The notes under the pieces were generated by a model, which had not been told where the DNA came from, searched no databases, and was given only the letters and a program-made list of their open reading frames with translations. DNA of 64,000 nucleotides from Lachnospiraceae bacterium (GTDB lineage: Bacteria > Bacillota > Clostridia > Lachnospirales > Lachnospiraceae), in the NCBI GenBank assembly GCA_015057435.1, contig SVEJ01000005.1, positions 1 to 64,000 on the forward strand, written 5' to 3'. Position numbers and translations under genes: made by a program. Shown one piece after another: positions 8,237 through 15,969 of the stretch. Every line of letters starts with the position of its first letter. Position 1 is the first letter of the stretch.

Positions 8237-9931
8237 ATGAACACACATTCAGTGGTAGAGCTTCAAAAAAAGGGAATACTTTTACATCGTCTGGTGTATG
8301 TTTTGCTTTTGTTGCAAAGATTATTGTTACAAGTGTTGCAAAAAGATGTAACGATAAGTAATACAACAATGGTTGTTATTGTTGTGGGCACATTTTTTGT
8401 GGTGGAAGAAGTATCTTCTTTCAAGAATTATTTCGATAGTGTTCGGTATGTACGTATTCTAAGATATGTTGAATGCTTATTATCTGCTGTTATGATGGGT
8501 TTTTTACAACTCGATGAGAACTCAGAAGCATCTATTATTGGATTGATACTTCTGTTTATGTTTGATTTGTTTTTGTCGATGGAAGTTGCAGATAAGGACA
8601 AAGTCTTTTCATTTGCAGGTATGGTAGGTGTTCCGATTGTTGCGATTATTATTATCAGAATGTCTATCAGTTTGGATTATAAGTGGTTGTTCCTGTTTTT
8701 GGATATGATTATTATTTTCTTAATTCTATTCTTTGAAGGTTACTTGTTTGTTGAGTATATCGGAAAGAAAGATGAAAAAATCTTTAGCCAAAAAAGGGAA
8801 TTTGATGAGGTTGTTGAAAAGAATGAGAATATTCTTGGAATGCAGAACAAGCTGAAAAAGACCAATGATCAGTTGAATGTCCAAAGAATTAATTTACAAA
8901 AAGCCAATCAGCAGATTCAATTAGCAAATGATGAGATGATTGCACAAGCTGAGATTCTGCATTATATTTCGATGTCTTTTGATTTGGCAAAGATTTCAAA
9001 TCAGATTACTGATTCGATTATGAGAGTAAAGCAATTAAGTTTTTGTGGTGTATATATCAAGGAAGATGTTTATCTTAACAAGCACGCCAGCTATGTTATC
9101 AAAACGACAATTGGTCAGCTGTATCAAAAAATCAAAGAATCATTACCTGAGATTTGTGACATTATGGTGTCGGACGATATTATGGAATTAACATTACATG
9201 ATGCGGAAACTGCCAAAGTTCCGTTTTTGCAGAATGTGAATATTAATTCTGTCTATATCAAGGTTTTGACAAAAGATGAAGAAATCTATGGTGTTTTCAT
9301 TATTGGTGACAGCAGAAGGAATCTTTTCAAAGAGAATATGTCTTTTTATAATGCGATTATTGCACAGTATGATATTGCAATACACAATGCTATCATTTAT
9401 GGTGAAATGCAACAGATGGCACGAAAAGACGGTTTGACAGGAATTAATAACCGTATCTATTTTAATGAATTGTTCAAAGAATGTATTATGCAGATTGAAA
9501 AAGATGATACTTGTTTGAGTGTTGCATTATTTGATATTGATAAATTCAAGTTGGTTAATGATACATACGGACATCTTGCGGGTGATGAGGTGATTAAGCG
9601 TGTAGCGACACTATTAGAAGATTTTATCAGTCAATACAATGGATTTGTCTGTCGATATGGCGGAGAAGAATTTGTTGCAGCATTGCCAGGTATTACATTA
9701 GAGGTTGCGCAACCGATTATTGAAGAATTGTTTGATATAATTTGTAATCAGATTATTCACTACAATCAATATGAAATCCCAATCAGTGTTAGTATTGGTC
9801 TGACATCTTATCCGGAAATATGTAAAACACCGGATGAATTATTAAAACGTGCAGATTGGTGTATGTATTATGCAAAAGAACATGGTCGTCATCAGATTAA
9901 TGTTGATGACGGAAGTATAGAAAGAGTTTAA
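8237..9931 (+). CDS. Membrane GGDEF protein (probable diguanylate cyclase)
   Basis: This 564-residue protein begins with about five or six hydrophobic segments (residues about 10-175). A coiled-coil linker rich in Gln/Asn/Lys (about 185-235) and a GAF-like region (about 240-385) follow, then a C-terminal GGDEF domain (about 395-560). The active-site loop reads GGEEF near 475, a form compatible with c-di-GMP synthesis. The upstream FDIDKFKLVNDTYGHLAGD motif is intact. I see no RxxD inhibitory site five residues before GGEEF, so product feedback at the I-site is unlikely. It starts three bases after the FtsA-like gene and is probably co-transcribed with it. An HD-GYP protein at 61338 could act as a matching phosphodiesterase. 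Confidence 0.88.
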   Translation: MNTHSVVELQKKGILLHRLVYVLLLLQRLLLQVLQKDVTISNTTMVVIVVGTFFVVEEVSSFKNYFDSVRYVRILRYVECLLSAVMMGFLQLDENSEASIIGLILLFMFDLFLSMEVADKDKVFSFAGMVGVPIVAIIIIRMSISLDYKWLFLFLDMIIIFLILFFEGYLFVEYIGKKDEKIFSQKREFDEVVEKNENILGMQNKLKKTNDQLNVQRINLQKANQQIQLANDEMIAQAEILHYISMSFDLAKISNQITDSIMRVKQLSFCGVYIKEDVYLNKHASYVIKTTIGQLYQKIKESLPEICDIMVSDDIMELTLHDAETAKVPFLQNVNINSVYIKVLTKDEEIYGVFIIGDSRRNLFKENMSFYNAIIAQYDIAIHNAIIYGEMQQMARKDGLTGINNRIYFNELFKECIMQIEKDDTCLSVALFDIDKFKLVNDTYGHLAGDEVIKRVATLLEDFISQYNGFVCRYGGEEFVAALPGITLEVAQPIIEELFDIICNQIIHYNQYEIPISVSIGLTSYPEICKTPDELLKRADWCMYYAKEHGRHQINVDDGSIERV

Positions 9932-9946
9932 TGTGGAGGTACAGTT

Positions 9947-11137
9947 ATGAATGTATTTGTTGTGAATTGTGGTAGTTCTTCATTGAAATACCAGTTGATT
10001 GAAACAGATTCAGAAAAAGTGGTTGCAAAAGGAATCTGTGAAAGAATTGGTATAGACGGAAAGTTAAAGCATAAACCGACCGGCAAAGATGAGGTTGTCA
10101 AAGAAGTTGCAATGCCGGATCATAAGGCAGCTGTTGCTTATGTTTTAGAAGCATTGACAGATGAGAATTCCGGTGTAATTGCAGATCTTAGTGAGATAGA
10201 TGCTGTGGGACACAGAATTGTGCATGGTGGTGAAAAGTTTGCAAGCTCTGTAGTAATTACAGATGATATCATTTCTGCGATAGAAGAATGTAATGATCTT
10301 GCACCACTTCATAATCCGGCGAATCTAATCGGAATTGCAGCATGCAGAGAATTAATGAAGGATGTTCCTATGGTTGGCGTTTTCGACACTGCATTTCATC
10401 AGACAATGCCGAAAAAAGCCTTTATGTATGGATTGGCATATGAATATTATGAAGAATATAAGATTAGAAAATACGGATTTCACGGTACATCGCATAGTTT
10501 TGTTTCAAAACGTCTCTTAGAGATTCTTAATAAGACAGATGAGCCATCGAAAGTAATTATCTGTCATTTGGGAAACGGATCATCAATTACAGCAGTAAAA
10601 GATGGTAAGTCTTTTGATACTAGTATGGGATTTACCCCATTAGACGGTTTGATTATGGGAACACGAACAGGCAGCATTGATCCTGCGGTTGTTCAGTATA
10701 TTGCGGACAAAAAAGGTTATACAATTGACCAGGTGATGAATGTATTGAACAAAGAATCAGGCGTAGACGGTTTGTCCGGCGTATCAAGTGACTTTAGAGA
10801 TTTGGACGAAGCTAGTATGGCAGGTAACGAAAGAGCAATCTTAGCACTTGAGATGTTTGCTTATCGCGCTGCACAATATATTGGTTCGTATGTGGCAGCG
10901 ATGAATGGTATTGATGCAATCGCATTTACGGCCGGTATCGGTGAGAATGATGATAAGGTTCGTGCAGCGATCTGTAGCTATCTTGGATACCTTGGAATCA
11001 CACTTGACGTTGATGCAAACAATGTAAGAGGAAAAGAAGCACTTATAACAACAGCAGACTCAAAAGTGCCTGTATATACAATTCCGACGAATGAGGAGCT
11101 TGCGATTGCAAGAGAGACAGTAGCACTTATTTCATAG
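9947..11137 (+). CDS. ackA: Acetate kinase
   Basis: AckA interconverts acetyl-phosphate plus ADP and acetate plus ATP, the energy-yielding end of acetate fermentation. The 396-residue length is typical. The sequence has the N-terminal VVNCGSSSLKYQL, the GHRIVHGGE motif, FDTAFH, HGTSH, the nucleotide motif HLGNGSS and the C-terminal FTAGIGEN. A GTGGAGG ribosome site precedes ATG 9947. The usual partner pta is not adjacent; yceD-rpmF follow instead under their own promoter. Confidence 0.97.
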   Translation: MNVFVVNCGSSSLKYQLIETDSEKVVAKGICERIGIDGKLKHKPTGKDEVVKEVAMPDHKAAVAYVLEALTDENSGVIADLSEIDAVGHRIVHGGEKFASSVVITDDIISAIEECNDLAPLHNPANLIGIAACRELMKDVPMVGVFDTAFHQTMPKKAFMYGLAYEYYEEYKIRKYGFHGTSHSFVSKRLLEILNKTDEPSKVIICHLGNGSSITAVKDGKSFDTSMGFTPLDGLIMGTRTGSIDPAVVQYIADKKGYTIDQVMNVLNKESGVDGLSGVSSDFRDLDEASMAGNERAILALEMFAYRAAQYIGSYVAAMNGIDAIAFTAGIGENDDKVRAAICSYLGYLGITLDVDANNVRGKEALITTADSKVPVYTIPTNEELAIARETVALIS

Positions 11138-11198
11138 TATATTGATAAGTTAGCGATTTATAATAACAATGCAATAGCAAAATATTGTCAAAATTATG

Positions 11199-11227
11199 TT
11201 GACAAAGCATTTTAAAGTATGTATAAT
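11199..11227 (+). promoter_or_regulatory. Consensus sigma-A promoter for yceD-rpmF
   Basis: TTGACA at 11199-11204 and TATAAT at 11222-11227 are separated by 17 bases, a full consensus match in the ackA-yceD gap. The predicted transcript start is near 11234. Confidence 0.88.
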
Positions 11228-11255
11228 AGCTGACGTGTGAGTTTAGGAGATTTTT

Positions 11256-11789
11256 ATGATGTTAAACTTATATGATGTATTATCAGCTGTGGGACAGCAG
11301 ACAACTTTACAAGTTACAGTAGGTGAATTACAAACACGGTTTTATGGTGAAGAGATTCGCGTTTTGTGTAAGGATTCATTTGATGTAGAACTTAAGCATT
11401 TACAAAAAGATACTTTAGAGATTTCTTTTGAAGTAGATGTTGAAGCTGTTCGTACCTGTAGCAGATGTTTGGGAAATGTAGATTGTGAATATCATCTTAA
11501 CGTTTTCCGTAATATTAATCTGGCAACGATGGAAGCATATGCAGATGATGCTTCGGATGCTGATAAGATTAGTTATATTGAAGACTGTAATCTGGATATA
11601 GACATGCTCGTTTTGGATGAGTTATATACCGTACTACCGATGAACGTCGTCTGCAAAGATGATTGTCAAGGAATCTGTAAGGTGTGTGGAACCAATCTGA
11701 ATGAGAGCACATGCAATTGTGACCAGACGGTTCCTGATCCAAGAATGGCAGTTTTTAGTGATATCTTCAATCAATTTAAGGAGGTGTGA
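11256..11789 (+). CDS. yceD: YceD/DUF177 family protein (23S rRNA accumulation protein)
   Basis: A protein of 177 residues of the YceD (DUF177) family, which almost always precedes rpmF. Homologues in E. coli and plants are linked to 23S rRNA accumulation. A CSRC pair lies near residue 68, and the C-terminal quarter has a Cys-rich segment (CKDDCQGICKVCGTNLN, then CNC) that could bind zinc. GTTTAGGAGA precedes ATG 11256; an ATG at 11259 is an alternative. The stop is three bases before rpmF, so translational coupling is likely. The exact function is not established from sequence. Confidence 0.88.
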   Translation: MMLNLYDVLSAVGQQTTLQVTVGELQTRFYGEEIRVLCKDSFDVELKHLQKDTLEISFEVDVEAVRTCSRCLGNVDCEYHLNVFRNINLATMEAYADDASDADKISYIEDCNLDIDMLVLDELYTVLPMNVVCKDDCQGICKVCGTNLNESTCNCDQTVPDPRMAVFSDIFNQFKEV

Positions 11790-11792
11790 AAT

Positions 11793-11969
11793 ATGTCTAT
11801 CTGTCCAAAGAACAAATCTTCAAAGGGAAGAAGAGATAAGAGAAGAGCTAACTGGAAGATGACCGCTCCAACTTTAGTTAAGTGTTCTAAGTGTGGAGAG
11901 TTGATGGTTCCTCACAGAGTATGTAAGAAGTGCGGAAGCTACAACAAGAAAGAAATCATCGAGGCTTAA
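11793..11969 (+). CDS. rpmF: 50S ribosomal protein bL32
   Basis: This 58-residue protein reads MSICPKNKSSKGRRDKRRAN at its start and has a CxxC...CxxC zinc ribbon (CSKC then CKKC) near 31-47, the zinc-binding form of bL32. A very strong AAGGAGGTG ribosome site lies in the last codons of yceD. A terminator follows 28 bases after the stop. Confidence 0.96.
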   Translation: MSICPKNKSSKGRRDKRRANWKMTAPTLVKCSKCGELMVPHRVCKKCGSYNKKEIIEA

Positions 11970-11997
11970 TCTTAATAGAATAGCTAGTAAAATCAAT

Positions 11998-12032
11998 AAT
12001 CCGAGAGATGTTATGTCTCTCGGATTTTTTCT
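11998..12032 (+). terminator. Intrinsic terminator of yceD-rpmF
   Basis: An 11-bp stem (11998-12008 with 12016-12026; arm AATCCGAGAGA) with a 7-base loop is followed directly by a T run and CTTG. Confidence 0.9.
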
Positions 12033-12093
12033 TGTTATAACTTTAAAAATTATATACAAACGTGATAGAATAATAACAGAAAGGATGTGTGAT

Positions 12094-13554
12094 ATGAACG
12101 AGAAGAATGATAAGAATGATAAGAACAAAAACCTTTGTCGATTGATTATAGAAGCTGAAAATGCGCAGAAGAAAAATATGGATACATTTTATCGATTGCA
12201 ATTTCATCTTATGCCTCCGGTTGGTTGGATGAATGATCCGAATGGTTTATGTCAATTCGATGATGAATATCATATTTTCTTTCAGTATTCTCCATTGCAT
12301 GTCCATGGAGGAATGAAAGCGTGGGGGCATTATGTAACGAAAGACTTTGTAACATATAATTATTGTGGTGCACCATTTTTACCGGATGAGTCATTTGATA
12401 CAGATGGTGTTTTTTCGGGAAGTGCATATGTTGATAAAAATGGTATGCACATTTTTTATACAGGTAATGTTGAGTTGCCGGGAGATTATGATTATACAAC
12501 GGCAGGAAGATTAGCAGATACTGTTTTAATTGAGAGTAAAGATGGATATAACTTTTCTGAAAAAGAGGTTGTGATTCCTACATCTTCCTATCCGGAAACA
12601 TATAGTTGTCATATACGTGATCCAAAAGTATGGAAAGAGAATGCATATTATTATATGGTTCTTGGTGGCAGAACCAGAGAAGATCAAGGAAGAATACTAG
12701 TGTATCGTTCGGATGATTTGCGTTATTGGTCTCTATTAAAAGAGTTGAAAACGCGTACACCATTTGCTTATATGTGGGAATGTCCTGACTTATATAAGTT
12801 GGAATCGCATTATGTTCTTTCGTTTTCTCCGCAAGGCATTGATCGTGAAGAATATCGATATCAAAATATTTATCATGCAGGATACTTTGTTACGGATACG
12901 AATCCGATAACGAATGATTTTTCTTATGAATCTGATAGTTTCAGAGAATGGGATATGGGATTTGATTTCTATGCACCGCAGTCATTTTTGGACAATCAAG
13001 GCAGAAGAATTATGATTGGTTGGGTTGGTGTTCCGTATGCGCAATATCAATATGCGGAAGTTGCGGAGAACTGGCAGCATTGTTTGACGATACCGCGATG
13101 TCTTCGTATTGGGAAAGCACAGGGGGAAGAACGTACGATTGTGTATCAGTATCCGATTGAAGAAGTTAATCAATTAAGAACGAATCAGTTGAAGGTTGAG
13201 AATTATAGGATTGATTGCGATGATGATGGAATGGATATATTAGTTGAAGAATTAGAAGGTCCGTTTTCTATCACGTTATTTGATGAAATTTCTTTTTCGT
13301 ATGAGAATGATACGCTAATGCTTTCTTTGTCAGACGAGATCGGATATGGAAGAGATTGCAGAAAATGTAAGATTAAGCATGTTAAAAATCTGCGAATTCT
13401 ATTGGATGTATCCTTGTTGGAAATATTTGTAAATGATGGTGAATACGTTTTTACAAGCAGATTTTACAAAAAAGAACATGGAACACATATACAATTTGAT
13501 TGCAAGGATGCAAAAATATATGCATATATAATGAAAAGAATAGAAATTTCGTAA
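12094..13554 (+). CDS. GH32 sucrose-6-phosphate hydrolase / beta-fructosidase
   Basis: A 486-residue glycoside hydrolase family 32 enzyme that releases fructose from sucrose, sucrose-6-phosphate or fructans. All three catalytic motifs are visible: nucleophile WMNDPNG near residue 45, transition-state stabiliser RDP near 177, and acid/base in WECPDLY near 228. A C-terminal beta-sandwich (about 345-486) completes the family layout. There is no signal peptide, so it is probably cytoplasmic. The start is ATG 12094 with AAAGGA eight bases upstream; longer in-frame starts overlap the preceding terminator. It stands alone between rpmF and rimP, with no sugar transporter, PTS gene or regulator beside it, so the natural substrate is uncertain. 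Confidence 0.9.
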   Translation: MNEKNDKNDKNKNLCRLIIEAENAQKKNMDTFYRLQFHLMPPVGWMNDPNGLCQFDDEYHIFFQYSPLHVHGGMKAWGHYVTKDFVTYNYCGAPFLPDESFDTDGVFSGSAYVDKNGMHIFYTGNVELPGDYDYTTAGRLADTVLIESKDGYNFSEKEVVIPTSSYPETYSCHIRDPKVWKENAYYYMVLGGRTREDQGRILVYRSDDLRYWSLLKELKTRTPFAYMWECPDLYKLESHYVLSFSPQGIDREEYRYQNIYHAGYFVTDTNPITNDFSYESDSFREWDMGFDFYAPQSFLDNQGRRIMIGWVGVPYAQYQYAEVAENWQHCLTIPRCLRIGKAQGEERTIVYQYPIEEVNQLRTNQLKVENYRIDCDDDGMDILVEELEGPFSITLFDEISFSYENDTLMLSLSDEIGYGRDCRKCKIKHVKNLRILLDVSLLEIFVNDGEYVFTSRFYKKEHGTHIQFDCKDAKIYAYIMKRIEIS

Positions 13555-13562
13555 ATTAACAC

Positions 13563-13591
13563 TTGCATTTTATGTAAAGTAATGTTATTCT
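13563..13591 (+). promoter_or_regulatory. Candidate promoter of the rimP-nusA-infB operon
   Basis: TTGCAT at 13563-13568 and TATTCT at 13586-13591 are separated by 17 bases, just after the GH32 stop. The -10 box is imperfect, but no better candidate lies upstream of rimP. Confidence 0.45.
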
Positions 13592-13615
13592 TGCATAGTA
13601 ACATATTGATTCGGC

Positions 13616-13650
13616 AAGAGAGTGGGCAGTTTGTCCACTCTCTTTACGTG
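13616..13650 (+). other. Hairpin in the rimP leader
   Basis: A 10-bp stem (13616-13625 with 13635-13644, arm AAGAGAGTGG) closes a 9-base loop. It is followed by TACGTG rather than a T run, so as a terminator it is weak. It lies 25 bases downstream of the candidate promoter and 36 bases before the rimP ribosome site. It is therefore more likely a 5'-leader element of the operon, possibly an attenuator, than the end of the GH32 transcript. Confidence 0.55.
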
Positions 13651-13685
13651 TTAAACAACTTCATACAGAAAGGTGGTCATTTATT

Positions 13686-14159
13686 ATGACTAAAAAAGAA
13701 ATCGAAGCTACCTGTGAACAATTGGTTTCACCGATTATCGATGAACGAGGATTTGAACTGGTGGACGTAGAGTATGTTAAAGAAGGTAGTAATTACTATC
13801 TGAGAGTCTATGCTGACAAAGAAGGTGGAATTACGATTAACGATTGTGTAGATGTTAGTCGTGCATTAAATCCTTTGCTTGATGCGTATGACAAGGAATT
13901 CAAGGACCCTTATATCTTGGAGGTCAGCTCACCGGGGCTGTTACGTCCGTTAAAAAAGGATAAGGACTTTGCAAGAAATGTAGGAAAGATGATTGAAATC
14001 AAATTATTCAAACCGTTAGATGATTCTAAGATAAAAGAATTTGAAGCGGAACTTAAAGAATATGATGAAAAGACAATTACAGTTTTGTTGGATACAGAGG
14101 ATGAAGCTGTTATTGATAGAAGTAACTTAGCGCTAGTTCGTTTGGCATTTGATTTTTAA
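13686..14159 (+). CDS. rimP: Ribosome maturation factor RimP
   Basis: RimP assists late maturation of the 30S subunit. The 157-residue protein has the expected N-terminal alpha/beta domain (IIDERGFELVDVEYVKEG; the DVSRALNPLLD and LEVSSPGLLRPL motifs) and a C-terminal SH3-like barrel from about residue 90. AAGGTGG lies nine bases before ATG 13686. As first gene of the nusA-infB operon it sits where the family usually does. Confidence 0.95.
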   Translation: MTKKEIEATCEQLVSPIIDERGFELVDVEYVKEGSNYYLRVYADKEGGITINDCVDVSRALNPLLDAYDKEFKDPYILEVSSPGLLRPLKKDKDFARNVGKMIEIKLFKPLDDSKIKEFEAELKEYDEKTITVLLDTEDEAVIDRSNLALVRLAFDF

Positions 14160-14193
14160 GAAGAGAATATACAATTAAGGAGGAGTTAGAAAA

Positions 14194-15315
14194 ATGACAG
14201 AATTAATGATTGCGTTAGAGCAAATCGAAAAAGAGAAAGGAATTGCAAAAGAGATTATCATTGAAGCAATTGAAAAATCTTTGATAGATGCTTGTAAAAA
14301 AGATTTTGGAAAAAGCGACAATGTAACAGTCAATATGGATAGAGAAACCGGTGCGATTGAAGTTTTTGCTGCCAAGACTGTTGTTGAAGAAGTTACAGAT
14401 GAAGCAACAGAGCTTTCTATTGAGAAAGCATTGATGATTAGCAAAAAGCACAAAGTGGGTGATATTGTTAATATTGAGATTACACCAAAGAATTTTGGAC
14501 GTATCGCTGCACAACAGGCACGAAGTGTAATTGTTCAGACAATTAAGGAAGAAGAGAAAAAAGCTTTGTATGATCATTTCTATTGCAAAGAAAAAGATGT
14601 TGTTACAGGTGTAGTACAGCGTTATGTAGGTAAGAATATTTCCGTTAGCCTAGATGATAAGATGGATGCATTGCTTATGGAAAATGAGCAGGTAAAGTCA
14701 GAACATTACAGACCGACAGACAGAATCAAGTTATATATCGTTGAAGTGAAAGAAACCAACAAAGGACCGAAGGTGATTGTTTCACGTACACATCCTGAGT
14801 TAGTTAAGCGTTTGTTCGAGAAAGAAGTAACTGAAGTTGCTGACGGAACAGTTGAAATTAAGTCTATTTCACGTGAAGCAGGTTCACGTTCTAAGATTGC
14901 AGTATGGTCTAATGATCCGAATGTTGATCCGGTAGGTGCATGTGTTGGTATGAATGGTAACCGCGTGAATACAATTGTAGATGATTTGAAGGGCGAAAAG
15001 ATTGATATTATTACTTGGAGTGAGGATCCGGCAATCTTTATCGAGAACGCACTTAGCCCATCGAAGGTTGTTGATGTTCGTGTTGATGTAGAAGAAAAGA
15101 GTGCACAAGTAGTTGTTCCTGACTATCAGTTGTCTTTAGCAATCGGTAAAGAAGGACAGAATGCCCGTCTTGCTGCGAGACTTACAGGTTACAAGATTGA
15201 CATTAAGAGTGAATCGCAAGCAAGAGAAGCTTACGGCTATGAATATGACGATTATGATGAGTATGATGATTACGACGAGTACGATGATTATGATGAGGAG
15301 AATTACGAAGAATAA
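14194..15315 (+). CDS. nusA: Transcription termination/antitermination factor NusA
   Basis: NusA binds RNA polymerase and nascent RNA and modulates pausing, termination and antitermination. This 373-residue protein has the N-terminal polymerase-binding domain (1-130), an S1 domain (about 135-205) and two KH domains (about 205-345, with SREAGSRSKIAV, GACVGMNGNRV and LAIGKEGQNARLAARLTGYKI). It lacks the extra C-terminal repeats of E. coli NusA. Instead it ends in a very acidic Tyr/Asp/Glu tail (residues about 350-373) with three YDDYDE repeats. AAGGAGGAG precedes the start by 11 bases. Confidence 0.97.
   Translation: MTELMIALEQIEKEKGIAKEIIIEAIEKSLIDACKKDFGKSDNVTVNMDRETGAIEVFAAKTVVEEVTDEATELSIEKALMISKKHKVGDIVNIEITPKNFGRIAAQQARSVIVQTIKEEEKKALYDHFYCKEKDVVTGVVQRYVGKNISVSLDDKMDALLMENEQVKSEHYRPTDRIKLYIVEVKETNKGPKVIVSRTHPELVKRLFEKEVTEVADGTVEIKSISREAGSRSKIAVWSNDPNVDPVGACVGMNGNRVNTIVDDLKGEKIDIITWSEDPAIFIENALSPSKVVDVRVDVEEKSAQVVVPDYQLSLAIGKEGQNARLAARLTGYKIDIKSESQAREAYGYEYDDYDEYDDYDEYDDYDEENYEE
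15244..15297 (+). repeat. Three 18-bp repeats encoding the acidic NusA tail
   Basis: Codons from 15244 encode YDDYDE three times in succession; the 18-bp units differ only at silent third positions. The repeat makes a short, strongly acidic tail after the second KH domain. Confidence 0.85.
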
Positions 15316-15386
15316 TTATTGTAAATTTTTGCACTAGATTGGTATTGTTGACAAAGTAAGGATTGTAGAGTTAGGAAGTGATATAG

Positions 15387-15656
15387 ATGGCAAAAAAAAC
15401 ACCGCTTCGAAAATGTATCGGTTGTGGTGAAATGATAGCGAAGAAAGATATGCTTCGTATCGTTAAAACAAAGGAAAACGAAATATTAATTGATGCAACC
15501 GGAAAGTTAAATGGAAGAGGCGCATATTTGCATTGTAGTAAGAATTGTTTTGAACAGGCTGTGAAATCAAAAGGCCTCGAAAGATCCTTTAAGATGTCTA
15601 TTGAACCGAATGTGTATGAGAAATTGAGTGAGGAGTTGATAGACTTTGAACAATAG
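15387..15656 (+). CDS. ylxR: YlxR/RnpM family RNA-binding protein
   Basis: A protein of 89 residues of the YlxR (DUF448) family, always between nusA and infB in Firmicutes. It shows the family marks RKCIGCGE near residues 7-14, GRGAYLH near 47 and a basic helix at the C-terminus. Homologues bind RNA, and B. subtilis YlxR has been reported to modulate RNase P (RnpM). The start is ATG 15387 with TTAGGAAG upstream. Its end overlaps ylxQ by 11 bases. Confidence 0.92.
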   Translation: MAKKTPLRKCIGCGEMIAKKDMLRIVKTKENEILIDATGKLNGRGAYLHCSKNCFEQAVKSKGLERSFKMSIEPNVYEKLSEELIDFEQ

Positions 15657-15966
15657 AGCATTATCCATGCTTGGTATTGCTACGAAAGCAGGGAAAACCG
15701 TAACAGGAGAATTTGCAACTGAAAAAGCAGTGAAAGAAGGAAGTGCATATCTTGTTATTGTTGCAGATGATGCATCAGATAATACCAAGAAGAAATTCAG
15801 AAATATGTGTGAATATTATCAAGTAACATTAAAAGTATTTGCTGATAAGAATGCGTTAGGAAATGCTTGCGGAAAAGAATTCCGAGCATCCTTAGCTGTG
15901 ATTGATGAAGGATTGGCAAATGCAGTAATGAAACAGATTGATCGTTATAATAATTTGGAGGTGTAA
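15646..15966 (+). CDS. ylxQ: L7Ae/L30e/S12e/Gadd45-family protein YlxQ
   Basis: This small (106-residue) protein of the L7Ae RNA-binding fold carries the ALSMLGIATKAGKTVTGE motif at its N-terminus. Relatives bind kink-turn RNAs; the role of YlxQ itself is not settled. The start is TTG 15646, fixed by GAGGAG ten bases upstream inside ylxR. The 11-base overlap suggests coupled translation. infB follows three bases after the stop. Confidence 0.9.
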   Translation: MNNRALSMLGIATKAGKTVTGEFATEKAVKEGSAYLVIVADDASDNTKKKFRNMCEYYQVTLKVFADKNALGNACGKEFRASLAVIDEGLANAVMKQIDRYNNLEV

Positions 15967-15969
15967 CCA

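Noticed and set aside
15348..15376. TTGACA before ylxR as a promoter
   Set aside because: The sequence 17 bases downstream (TTAGGA) is not a -10 box; the gene is covered by the nusA operon.
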